Below the pieces are notes generated by a model that worked only from the letters and a program-made list of their open reading frames with translations, made no database searches and was not told where the DNA came from. Both the position numbers and the translations under genes were made by a program. Shown one piece after another: positions 11,201 to 25,100 of a stretch of 64,000 nt of DNA; positions within the stretch are counted from its first letter, which is position 1; each line of letters opens with the position of its first letter. This DNA is from Halichondria panicea (Eukaryota; Porifera; Demospongiae; Suberitida; Halichondriidae), in the NCBI RefSeq assembly GCF_963675165.1, contig NC_087385.1, positions 1,984,501 through 2,048,500 of the forward strand. Direction: 5' to 3'.

Positions 11201-14200
11201 ATGTCATGTCACGTGACAAGATGCAGTCATTACACTGAACTTGCATGCAGTTATTTGTATAGGCTGCATGTCAGACGTCCTCTGTAGGCTATTTCAATAG
11301 CTGCTTATAACCTAAACCAAGAAAGAGTCATTATACGTGAAATAATTGACTGTTTTTACTTTGAAGCCACTGCATTGGCCTTCAAAGTAATCAAAAAACT
11401 AGTGAGTAAGCAAAACTAGTGAACAAAGCTTTAGTTTTCAAATCACTATAATAGCACTGGATCTGTGTAAAAAAAATGTCACTACGCATGGATATACTGT
11501 GTGTACCTGTGCTCAACACTGCATGTATTAGGAACATCAATTCATCATAAACATGATTATAATATGCCCACACATTCCAAAATGTGATGTATAAATATAT
11601 AGGGATTGGTCATCACCCCACCAGTAAAAATTGCGTGGATTGGCCGCGGGAAAACATGGAAAACTATCAGTACATGTTCATGACCTTGTAACGGATTGGA
11701 GTTATGCTCTCGGCTGATTTCTTGTTTCTACGCTTTTTAGTAGTTCCCCCAGCCAATCCTAGCAATTTTTCATATTGCAAATGTTTTTCTAGTCGGATAT
11801 GGTATATATATATCATTGTAGTGTGACACTCCTATGACCGCGCATGTGCATTAGATCCACAGGAATAAGGGGAGATGTCTGCAAGAGGTCAAGTTCACAA
11901 AAATGAATGCCTAATAGCTACGGTATAAGCTCTTTTTAAAACGCCACATTAAAATAATTACACTGGTAAAGGTGGCTCTATTAAGAGGTTGGAAAATTAG
12001 TTTGAGGCTGGATGGCGCGTCTTTAGAGGGGTACCTTCTAATTGGAGGTAAAAAACAACTTTGCAAATGGACTGTGCATGTGGCACCTGCAGCAGTTTTT
12101 CTTGGTCTTCCAACAGGCCTGTGCGTAGGTTGCTCACGTTGAAGAGGTATACTGTGGTTCGTTTTGGCTTGGGGTCTGTCCAGATATGGAAGGAAGAATT
12201 CTGTGATCTGTTTGCTCATTTTACCTCTATTTACCAATGCGCTGTCTAAAAATAATTTCTTACACGGATGGAGCTCCATTTGGAGTTTTAAAAATTACTT
12301 CAAAGGTTTCATGGCACATCTTTAGGGCCACCTTAAAAAGAGCTTATACAGTCCGGTAGCTGCTTTAGCAGCTCTTTTCTGACTCTTGTAGCTAATAAAA
12401 TTCTAGCGCTTTAGTGCAGGGCTAATTAGCGAAAGTTTGTGCAAACAAATGATGCTACAAAAGATTCTGAAGAAACTGCAACAGCCTTCAATGTGAGTCA
12501 AACTTGAGAAAAAATCTTTAGTTTGCTAATAAACGAATCAAAATCCATGGCTAAAAGCCTATATTGAAGCTGTTAGTTTTCGTCGCATTGCAACCGTTGA
12601 GCAGTTACAACTAGAATACACACACACAAACACAGACAGCTTTACCCTTTACCGTATCCCTCATGCGGCTACGCCTCAATGCATAACAAGACTTTAAAAG
12701 TTAACAGTACCAGAGCTATTCGACAGTACTAGCTACTATAGGGGAATGCTGGAAGCATTGTGTGGGGCGAGCCTAGCGTAGTGAAGAGAAGTAATCATTA
12801 ATTTGTTCGACTTGCTGTTTCCTAAAGGTATCTCTAACTGCTTCCTCTTCGATTCAAATCTTTTGACGTCAGATTAGCTCGTACTTGTTATCAAACTTCC
12901 CTTAGCTTTGCCAGCAGATGGTGTCTTAGATATGGGGTAGGGAACGTCATATAATTGTTGAGCAGTTTCATCCAATAGAAACATTAATGTCTTGCTCATG
13001 ATTGTAATTGCTTAATACAAATGATCGTTAGAAAATGCAGCGATCGTCACGCTAAAAAGCTTGAACTGACAGTGGACAGACTTACAGACGGATATAAAAA
13101 ACAGACAGACAGACAGACAGACAGACAGACGGACAGCTTCTCTACAGTACTCGCTAGACTACTATGGGCTCGCCCCAATAACAAATCATGCAAGCATTCA
13201 AGATGAGACTGTTTCCTCTGAACACCACCAGAACACATGGTCTACTTCCAGCTCAGACCCCTTTCTCTCTTGTGGCAGAGTGTCTTAATTCTGGGCGGTT
13301 GCACGGTTCAGTAACACATAATTATTAATCAAATATCCGTCCACCCCTTGTTTAACCTAAATGAAGCTATCAAAACAGGTGGGCGGTTCGATGGTTAACT
13401 ACGGTACTAGTCATAGTCTTTTTTTTTTTTTTTTTTTATAATAATTCTGTAAAATGCATGGATACACTAGTAGCATATTACGCTAACCTAATGTGTGCCC
13501 TGTATATATTACTTACAATAGCGAGTACAAATTAAAAATAAAGACTAATGTTATACTAATGCAAGTGACAGAGTACATTTCTCTTAAATGACAAAATTGA
13601 TGTACTTTCCTGCAGCTCCAGTGGTAATTCATTCCACACAGATATTGCTTTTGGGAAAAAAGAGTTCGCATATGCATTTGTTCTGCAAATTGGTCTTTCA
13701 AACTGTATATTTTTTGTGCTTCTTAGATTGAGAGGGCATACTCTTCTTTCCAGTGGTGGATCAGGGAATTTAAAGTTACCATTTATTACCTGGTAAAGGT
13801 ATGATAGCTTCAGGTACAATCTTCTTGTAGAAAGGGACGGTAGGTCCACAGTATCTAATAGGGAGTCGTAGTCCATATTCCAAAGTTTTGTGCAGATTTT
13901 AATTTTTTCTTTATGAAATACTTGAACCTTAAACCTATACTTTTCTTTTCTAGCCAGCAGGCCACCTTTTCATTCTAGGAACAAGAGTATTACTTAGATG
14001 ATGACATAGCTGAGCTATACATTCGCTCTACAGTATACGGTATATAGCTCCTACTTTCAGTTTGACATGACAGAACTACGACCTTTGTGTGAGGTCACCC
14101 CTTTTAGGCGCTGCACGATTCTCTGGAGGGGCACAGCTAAAAGTTAACTAACTTGCAGCAGCATTCATGCAGTAACATGAATGGGCTACTTTATCACAAG

Positions 14201-16163
14201 AATCAGGGCGTGACATAGTCTCGCGCAGCCGTCGATGGGGGAAGGACGTCTGGTCGAACCCGCCGCTTTTCCATGATACTCAGGAATGTGACATGTGTAT
14301 AAATATCATTATTACTGTTGTTATACACATCACCACTATAATTGATTAATAATGTCAAGAACACGTCATATTAGAAAAGCACATGCAGTATTTTAATAGT
14401 CTGCAAAGAGCTCTACAATTTAGAAGGACTATACAGGACGCATATACAGTTCCATCAAGAGCTGCTCCCAGACAAACACGTTTCTAGGTAGTTTCTACCA
14501 TTCCACAACATTCTTTCAAACTTTTACAGCAAGCTTTTGGTTAGGTTTGAGCTCCCTATAACTAGCTTTATGGCAGCAACACTGTCACGATTAGCAGCAG
14601 CTTAATTTTTGGTGCAGAGTAATCTAGCTTCTAGGCTTCTGATGTAGCTGCTTATCTTTATAGCGCACACTTCCTTTCTACAGGTTACGTAAAACCACAC
14701 CCAAAATATTTAAATCTGGCAATCTGATTGGTGCGACAACATTCCGAAACGGGCTCATGGAAAAGCGGCGGGTTCAACCAGACGTCCTTCCCCCTTCGAC
14801 AGCTGCTCGCGAGACTAGGCGCGACAAGCAGTCACACTTGCAAATTTATTGCACAAAACATAAGCTCATGTGACGATTCATTAGTGACCTTTTGACCAAC
14901 CTCCTCTGCTAGTCACATGCACAGACTGGATGTCTGGACTAGAGCTAAGAGAGATGCTACTGTCTATGGCTCTCATCAATTTGCATGCAGCGTCACGAAA
15001 CAAGCGGGCAGGGCCGGGCAAGCTAAATCAAACAGTTCTATATAATTATGTGACTGGGCCTAGGAAACAACCCTTATGGAGCAAACTAAGTTCAGTACGC
15101 TACAAGTAAAATATTTAGTTAGGATTTTGGTCTCAAAACGGTAGGGCAATGCTTTCCCCCTTTCACTCGAAAATATTTTGGGGTAAGAAGGTGCAAGGTG
15201 AGTGATCAGAGGAGGTACGACACGGTCACATGACCAGCCAAAAGGATTATGAATCTCATTAACTTGTGCATGAATATCATTCAAGACTGTGTACTTTGAT
15301 AGTGGATTTGGTTTGGCGTGTATCTTTCAAGAAATACACTTGATGTTTCTAAGATCAGGATGGTTGATTGCTGGGCTTATACTGATGTGAAATAGCTTTC
15401 AATCAGTTTCAACCATCACTTAGATTTTGAGATATTATTGTTTTTAGTGTAATTCTGTTTTAGAGTATTTATAAGTATTCTGTGCCTGCATTCAGGATAG
15501 GATCACGGCCAACATCTGAGCCTTGGTTCTTACAACAAATCTAATCTCTACTTGTAAAACCTACTAGCCAGCAACAAATTCACTGAGTTTTATGCTCTCA
15601 ACTTGTTTCTTTATGGCGCTTACTTGCCACCAGTTGAATGTCATCATTGGAATGCATTTTTAACGACTTCTTTGTCTTTCTTTCCTCAATCAAGACATAC
15701 CAGCCACGTGAGCTTAACCGCGTGTCGTACCTCCTCTGGTGAGTGATATTGTTGGAAGCTTAAGTACCATACTTCTTCTAAATAAGGCGCCTCTTTTTAA
15801 TAATTACGACATGAGCAAGGGCCATAATTAGAGACAGAAAAATTAGATTTGGTCCAGGGAGGCGCGTATTTAGAAGGGCGCCTTATAAATAGAGGTTATT
15901 TGAACAATCTTGGTATCCTCGATTCCAGGCCGTGTCTCATCATCCTTAAGCTTTCTGAAAAAAGATGTGATGTTAGCCTCCATTTACAACGTGCCACCAA
16001 AAAATAATCTCTCTAGCCACGTGGAGCTCTATATGGAGACTTTAAAATTAGTTTTCAGTTTGAGTGGCGCCTTATTAGAAGGGCGCCTTATTTAGAAGAA
16101 GTACGGTACTGCTTTTTTTATGCCTCGAGGCGTAGCCGCACAAGGGATACGGTATAAGCTGAC

Positions 16164-16194
<31 letters not shown>

Positions 16195-19100
16195 CTGTCT
16201 GTCTGTGTGTGTTCCAGTTGTAACTGCTCAACGGTTGCAATGCGACGAAAACTAACAGCTTCTATAGGCTTCTAGCCACGTTCTCTTGGATTTTGATTCA
16301 TGGATTAGCAAACTAAAGCTTCTTTCTCGAGTTCATATGGCTAGTTTGACTCACATTGAAGGCTCCGGTAAAGAAGGGCTATTAAACAATATTCAGACAA
16401 AATCAAGATTACTGCACTGACTTACTCTGCATAGATCAAAGAAGCTCCAGCTGCAATATGAACAGTCAAAAGCAACTAGCTAGAAAGTTATGATAGTTTT
16501 TAATAAAGGTCAAAGGTCGCAATCAATTTTGATCACCGTTTTTGACCGGAGGCCTTCAATTATTCCTGTGGATGTAATGCGCATGCGCGCTCATTCCCAC
16601 GTGTGAGAAAATAGTATCTAGAATCCAGATTCTCCTGGCAGGGCCTGGTAAGCCACAAAAATTATAACAATATAGACTAGAGCACTGAAGTGCAAACCCT
16701 CGGCTGGTGACATAATTATAAAGAAACCAGAAGAGTGATATAATGCAATGCATGTAGCGGTGTATGACTGAACTGTCTAGCACAGCAACTCAAGAGCAAT
16801 AAAACTAAACCAGACTAGAGGCATGCAGTGAGAACAGAATTTTAGTGGTAATGAGGCATGCCCAGTGGACTAGGATCACAGCAAAGATGCCTGGAGTCTC
16901 AGAGAAGTATGATATGACTCCTGGGATCCTGGATCAGCTAACAGAGCAACAAACAAGTCACAATTCTAGCTTTCTATTGTAGTGACCCTTTTCCACTGTT
17001 TTTGGTACGGGATCACTTCAGCTGTAAATACGGAGGGTACCTCGAATAAAGGCAGGGTGTAGTTAGCTAGCTAGCTGCTGTGCAAGCTCCTTCTTCTTAG
17101 TTTTTGCTCACTTTTATTCGACAACAAAGCTCTAACATCGAAATGTACTATTGTTAAAACTAATAACTTATTGTGTGAAGGCTATCCATGCTATAAACGC
17201 AGTGCATGCTGTGGCAGCCAGGTGAGCAGATCCTGAAATTACAAACAGACAAACTAGAGCACTAAAGTGCAAACCCTCGGCAGGTGACATGATTATAAAG
17301 AAACCAGAAGAGTGATATAATGCAGTGCATATAGTGATGTTGTTAGGATGACTTGCACATGCAGTAACTCAGGAGCAATAAAACTAAACCAGACGGGAGG
17401 CATGCTGAAACATTTGAGAACAGGTAGTGGTACTAAGACTTATAGATATATGCACTGTGGATTAGGGTCACAGCATAGATACACGAAAGAAAGGGATAGG
17501 CAACGCCCAGCACTTCCGTTGGATGAGGCGAGTTGCTAAAAAGGGGCGTGTAATGAGCAAAAAGGGGTGTGTGCACTCAAAATGTCAGTAAAGTAGTTTG
17601 TAGTATTATAGCAAACTGTGCTCTTGAGGAGACACCAGATACACTTAGACATAGGCTATTAATCTTTTAGAGCTACTATATGCAAAGTGATGAGAAAGTG
17701 AGCTCCAAAGGGGGTGTCAGTACACTCTACAAACCATAACATGTCTGTTCCCAAGTCCTTCAAATGCCATCTCTTCGATCACACAATACAGATAAAGATA
17801 CTTGTGTTCCACTTTCTAATACCTAAACTGTATCTTAGAGCACTTCAAACTAGAGTACCATGTACAGTAAGAGCAGGAGAGGTACGCAAACTTTCTGGAC
17901 TTTGGACAAACGTTTCATGGTGCTGCTACTACTTCACTGCATTGATAGCTGGAAAATATGCTTTGTTCCATGCAGTTATAAACACACTTTAATTCTGTGA
18001 AACGTACATGTTATAAAATTATTTCATATTGGAGATATAGGTACATAAACTGACAAATTGGTGTTTTTTCACACAAATCAAGCTGAATAAAAGAAAACTC
18101 GGCACTAATATAGCAGCTGTAGCTATCAGTAGTGCTGTGTGTATGTGTGCATGATGCCTGATTGCTTTGAATTTCTCTTTTAGGCCCCCTACGAGAAAAA
18201 TAAACAGATATAGGGATCATTGTGTACTTTCTTGAGCGCAACTCGCCTCCAACCAGAGGGTGTGACGTCACACAACTGCATTTACCTAGCATCACGTGGG
18301 GCGTTGCCTATCCCTTTCTTTCGTGTATCTATGGTCACAGCAAAGAAGCCTGGAGTCTCAGACAAGTATGGCTCCAGGTGCATGGAGTAGGATCCCAGTC
18401 AGCTAAAGCAAGCTTTCTACTTTAGTGACCCTGTTCCATTGTTCCTGGACCTGGTACAGGATCTCTTCAGTTATAAGTAACGCATGTGCAAGCTACATTT
18501 TGCTTGCCTTTATTAGACAACGAAGCTTTAACACCGAAAGCTGCCACTATTAGTAGTACTGACTTGTTGTGTGGAGGCTACCCATGCTGTAAATGCAGTG
18601 CTAGAGCATCCAGGTAAGCAGACCCAGTCACAAGCTTCTTAGCTTTTTTGCTCGTTTTTATTTGACAACAAAAACTCTAACATTGAAATCTACCATTGTT
18701 AAAACTAATAACTTACTGTGTGAAGGCTATCCATGCTATAAACGCAGTGCTGTGGCAACCAGGTGAGCAGACCCAGAAATTACAAACAGACAAACCAAAC
18801 GACTACTATACCCGTGGCCGCCCACGCGCACCTCAGGTACATATAACTAGAGCGAAAGTATAACATGGCGAGAGGCATTAGCAAGCGCACGCTTGCAACA
18901 CTCGTTAATTTAGCAATGAAATAAGTTAGTTTGCTCCATAAGGGTTGTTTTCCTACATATATCAATACTGGGAAGCTATATACACTCCTATATTGAGTAA
19001 AAAAAAGCTGTAAAGCTGCACTGTTTCATGAGAGCAGCAGCCATTAAATAACCATTAAGGACTAGAAACTTTTACCACCATGGTCAATCATTTCCCACTC

Positions 19101-22100
19101 ACATAAACAATAGTTAAATAGTATAGTTTCATGTCGTAAAGCAGCTGAGGCATTTGTATATACTCCCATCACATTGCTTCTGTTACTGTATGGTTCTTTT
19201 TTTCAGCCCACCTAATGACGTACGAACGGACTACCACTGTAACCATTCACAGAGTTGTGCAGCTGGCCGCCAGGAGGTACAGCTCACCAATGGGTGAATA
19301 CATTCTCGCCCTATACGACAGAGTCAAGACAGGGTACAACAATTATGTGGAGCTGATTGGTGGGGCCATTGAGGCGGGGGCAGGTGCGGCAGTCAAACAG
19401 GAGAACAAAAGATTCACAATTGCTGATAACGTGCCTCTCCTCCACTTCCTCACTGGTGAGTGGGTTTTGGAACTTCTATTTGTGTATAATTGGATGATCA
19501 CAAACTTTTAGGCTGTAACTATAATTGTTAGGATTTTTATGCCACTGTATGTTTTTAAAACTAGGAACTTGGGGGTTGTTGTTTACACAACAGGTATAAA
19601 TAAATCCACCACGGGTGCTGACGCCTCGGTTCATATATAACTGCTCTTTTCTGGTATACACAATGTATATTTGCCTATTCACGACCTCGTTTTATTATCC
19701 TATTTACAGTAACCCACAAAGGTCACCATACACAAGGTGAGGATTCGTATTATGAGATATATAGTGAGACTTTGTTCTCAACAGTTTTTATCTTGTATTC
19801 TAACTCCCCTCCCTCTAACCACCCCCTCTTTCAGATGCTGGGGAGCAAGGCAATGATTGGTTGTTCACAGTGATAGCGGACATTGTGAACACTCACAACC
19901 AAGCCATTGAGAACCTCTACAACATTGTCCACTCTCAGAAACAGCTACATCTTACGAGACTCCTCCCAGAGCAGCCGGCCAAGATCCTCCTAACTGAGGT
20001 CACCAAGAAGAACTGCATCATCGGCACCTTTACAAGGTGAGTGCATGTCCTACTAGCATTGGTCATGCAGTCTGTTTCATCTATATATCAAGATAATTAT
20101 CTAAATTATTGGTGGTTTGGTGAGTATATTACAATGCAGTGACACCCACATTTAACCCGTACCCATGCAGCCTACATGGAGTGAGCAACTTCCTTCAGAT
20201 CATTCGTAGTCGCTACGTGCCACCAAAATTCAAGTCTTTGCCAGATAAAATCACACAGGGTTCAAGTATGTCCTTTGCTCCCCTACAAACTAAGGACGAG
20301 CCTGAGTTCCAACTAAAGCACCTTGAAGAGGACTTAGTGAGACTGTTCAACGCAGGAAAGCCACTGATTGAGTCACCCTCCTCCATACGCACTCTGTTCA
20401 AGTTCAAGCATAGCCATCGTCTGGATGACGTGATCATTCCTGATAAGTTAGTATTATATAGTACTGTCTATGTGGACGTTCCTCTGGCAATATATTGGCT
20501 CTAATTAAGATCACAATCATGCTTGTTGGGTAGCAATATAATTATGTAATTATGTGGCTGAATATTTCAGGTTCTGGTCCCACGACAACATTCCATATTC
20601 CTTTTGCCCACAAAATTACAATGTTGTGATGTGTAACAGATTCTGCTACTGATATATATACAGCAAAAACATGCATGACAATAATTAATGGATCAACAGA
20701 ACTCTATCTGATGGCTTGATGAATGATTTTCGGATAGAAGCCAGAGGATAGACGCGTAGATCTACATATTTTGCATTTCATCAATGAGAAAGAGTTGTAT
20801 CTGCAATGAGGTCAGAGTTCACAAGGGCTGCTGGCACACACAGTTTTGCAGCTCTTTTTTGACTCTTGAGGTAACAAGCAGCTATAATAGCGCTTTAGTA
20901 TATACAAGGCTAAGTCATAAGTTGAATAGAAAGTGTCTGCAAACAATTCAGAATGCTCAGCTTCCCCTGATTCTGAAGAGAGTGCAACAGCAGCCTTAAC
21001 TGTCCATAACTCGAGAAAGCAGCTTTAGTTTGTAAATCCACGAATCAAAATCCAATATCTCATGTACCAATTCTTTCAAAAGTCCTATAGAGACTCTTGA
21101 GACTGCTCAACGGTTAATTGCAATGCGACGAAAACTAACAGCTTCTATATAGGCTTCTAGTAAGATGGCTGAACAATCCAGTGTATGATAGTGGCTGAAC
21201 AATCCAGTGTATAGGACGAAGAAGGTTGTAGTAGAATGGGGTAGGATGTATGTTAGGGTACGATAGGTAGGATGACTGAACAATCGGACCAGTGTAGGAC
21301 GTGGTAGGATCACTAGATTGTTCAGCCATTCTACCTTATCGTACAACTGAAAGGGTTGTACATGCATGCAGAAGGTTTTAAGTAAATCTATAAGGGTACT
21401 CCCCTGAGAACACAAACAAACACATACTAATGTACATTTTCTAATGAATTGAAAAGTCATGTAGCTTAGTTTTGAATAACTAATAACTTCAATGAAGTTG
21501 AGCTTACAATGTCTTCTGGAAGATTGTTCCATAAGTACGTATTAGTTATTGCCCAGCACAGTGCAACATGCCATATATTGCACTGGATGACATAATGCCC
21601 TCGCATTATGTCATCCAGTGCAATATATGCATGGCATTTTGCACAAGGGCACCTGCAATAACTAACTTGTTGCCCAATGACATCAAATTCTTCTGATTGG
21701 TCAATTTTTCCCTATTAAAAGACATGTGTTTTGGTAAATTCTTACCACAACTAATGAAAATGGTAGTAGCCTATAAAGGGACCAAATGAGTTATTGGGTG
21801 AAGGGTGGGGCATAAGTCCCGGTTTCTTTCTCAAAATCTACTGCATTTACACACATGCATGCAGTGCAAGTCCAGTGCATTATGCTATTATAATTAATGC
21901 AGTGCAATCTATGGTAGTGATGCAACATGCCATATACTGAGCACTGGATTGCTTTGATTTGCCCACTCACTGGGCAACAAGGGGCATTAATGAAGTATAC
22001 GAATGCCTGTAACAGTTTATTCTCGATTGTACAAAAAAGTGTGAGGTGGTGATGCCTTGTGTTTGTGGTATAATTAGTCTGAAATATTTCTCAAAACTGA

Positions 22101-25100
22101 TGCAGTCCAGAGAGTTTAGGATCTTGTATGTTTGGCAACATGTCAGTATAATTGCATGCCTTTGCGATAGTGTTGACCATTGGAGTTCAGTTCGGGCTTG
22201 ATCGTATGATTTTGTCCAGCTGTAATTATGTTTGTCCCACTTGGAACAGATCCAGTGGGCTGCTCTCCTCAGGTAATCCGCATGCACGCTCATCCCCACA
22301 TGCATGTTAGAGAATCCAGTGGCAGAATCATACTTACTTCTTTTTCTTGAGGTCCTGGTATACCAGTAAGCCACAAAACACGACAACGATACCAAATAGA
22401 TAACAATAGCATGTACACAAGTCTTTTCTCTGCTTGTTTAGATATACTAGATCTATTTTCTATATATACTGTCTGTGCTATACTACTACTGTGTCTGTAC
22501 TTATACTGTCTGTGCTTAAATTCTCTCTTACTCCGTGCCTTTGACTAAGGTTTGCTCCACGTAATGTTGGCTACAGGCCATTGCAGTTGCTTCAGTATCG
22601 TTGAAGATGATATTCATCAAGCCATCAGATATAGGCTTCTGTTTCCATTCAACTACTCTCCTATAACGACTATGTGGAGTTCAATTCTGTCAAAAATTGC
22701 TATCAACAATAATAACGATACCTCTTCTAATAGTTTTTGAGCAAAAGCAAAACAACGGCGAGAGGCATTAGCACATGCAGCGCAGCTTGCACCACTCATC
22801 TACTTTTAATAGAGACCGGTATGGAATCACTTCAGTTGCAAATATGTAATATACGTCGAATAAAGGTCGCGTGTAGAGCTAGCCTCTACTCTAGGCAACA
22901 TGCAAGTTCTTAGCTTCTTAGCTTTTGCTACAACAACGAAGCTTTAACATCAAAATCTAAACTAATAACTTGTTGTGTGGAGGCTATCCATCCTGTAAAC
23001 GCAGCGCCGTGGCACCTAGATGAGTAGATTCACCTGTTACAAACGAACAGACAAGACAACTACTATACCCGCTGGCCGCGGCACGGCCTCGGGTAACTAG
23101 TTGCCCTATAAAGGAGTGATGTGTACACGAAAAGGAATGCAACAAATCAGTTGTTACACAGCTTCACTCGTGCGCACACTGTTGGAGGTACTACTGAGCC
23201 AATGTTTTTCATGCGTTACGTTTCTCATATTGTGTGCTTATAATTATAAGTTCCCTAAAATTATACAGTTTAGAATAACTTGAGGATACATGTACAGTCA
23301 TGTATCCTTATAATCGAGTGTGCGCTTAATAATCTAGTTTGCATAATTATGTTAATTGCAACTTGTTATAGCTTGTTCATTTAGTCATAATTATAGTTAA
23401 GAGTTAAGCTGAAGACGTTGTTTTTCATGCGTTACGTTTCCCATATTTGGGTGCATGCTTATAATTATAAGTTTACAGTTTAGAGTTTGTAAAATAATGT
23501 TTTATAGTAAGAAAACGTGATAATCCTCTCCCCCCAAACATACTACAGTGTGATCCGAGCCACGCTGGACTTGGAGGAGATTGGTTACAAACTACCAGAC
23601 GAGTACATGGAGCCTCTCTCTGCCAACCTGAACAAGCGGTTGGAGTACGAGTTTCACTCTTGTGGTTACAACAACCTCATTGAAATCATTACTGCTCTCA
23701 GGACAGTCTGTGGACACCTGGTCAAGGTATATGGATGTGATATAACTGCATGAGCTATAAGTATATACCTGATACATAATCATAATAATTATATCTCCAC
23801 CATCGGTAATTAAGTAATTATTGTTTGTTGCCAAAATAAGTGAATGAACTGTATAATTATGTGGCATATCACGCTTGCTACTAAAACTGTGATTTTCTGA
23901 TTGCAGGTAATTATGAAGGATGCTCAGAACAAAGACCTGAACACACTCACTCTACCCCGATTCATGATGGACTACGTCTACGAGCACCTTAGCGACCCAC
24001 AGAGAGTGCTCCACGAGATCGGTGTAACTCCACACTCCCTCGAACAATCCCAACTAACATGCCTCATCGATATCCCACTACCCTCTGTGTTTGCTTGCTT
24101 CCAACGTTTTGTGCAGTGGATGGATAATGGCGTGTACGATTTCTGTAACCTCTCTCATGCTATAAAAGTGGATCTCTCTGAGGATGACGTGATGTTTTTC
24201 GAGTTGGAACTGAGAAAGAAGTGGACAGGAACGACTAAAGAGCTAGAGTCGGAGGTGAAGCAGATGATTGAGGTACTCAAACACTCTGAGAATGATATTA
24301 TCACTAGGACTGTGAACAAGCAAGCTGCAAGAGTAAGTTACTTTTCTCAAGTGTGATTCTGGATTCTGTATGCAGCAAAATTAAAAAAAATGTTCATCAT
24401 GATAATTATAATCAATGTGTGTATAAAAGCTAGCTATATTAGTAGCTTTATGTTACGTAGCTTTGGCACCTCCACCGAGGCATCAGCACCTGCGGTGCTT
24501 TCATTTTCCTAGCATAATTATGCCTGCGTGTGTGTGTGCGTGCGTGTGAGAGAAGAAAGCTGCAAAGCTCTGCTAATACAACCAAACTTAAACTTTTGGC
24601 ATCAATCGTTTTTAACAACAATTGTGGTCGATTATTACCCACTCTTGGAGTTTCCCTGTGATTCAAAGTTCAAGCTCTCTCTCTCGTATCGACAGAAGGC
24701 TCCAAGCAGCTAGCTACAATGCATGACCGTAATCTACAACTAGTAAACTATGTACAGCTCTGGTTTAGAGGTCTGACTCCAAACCGTTAGACAATGGTGG
24801 CCTCCTTTTTAGTTTTTATTGTTGTACGCAGGTATTAATCATTAAGTACTTAGTGTAGCATAATTATACACTAATTATAAGGATTATGCTACTTGTGTTT
24901 ATTGCGTATGCAGGTATCAATCATTGAGTACTTCAGTAAAGAGGACAAGCTTCCTCCCCTCATCCCAGAAACAGTGGTTCTTCAAAACTACGTCCACTTT
25001 AGACTCACTCTAAGAAGGTAGCGTTTTCTTATTGATTGGCTGACAATATTGTATTTCTAGGTTTCTAGGTTAAAATGACCACAAAGAACTATCTGCCGAA

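Noticed and set aside
11911..12279. 122-codon minus ORF
   Set aside because: Overlaps a TA-flanked MITE and its border; no recognisable motif or splice context.
17714..17992. 92-codon plus ORF
   Set aside because: Inside an inverted-repeat element; composition and lack of motifs suggest chance.
21967..22395. 142-codon minus ORF
   Set aside because: Built from interspersed repeat sequence shared with 16561 and 41030; not protein-like.
24740..24810. Possible tRNA-like stretch (GACTCCAAACCGTTAGACAA)
   Set aside because: No cloverleaf, no proper B box and no acceptor stem could be drawn.
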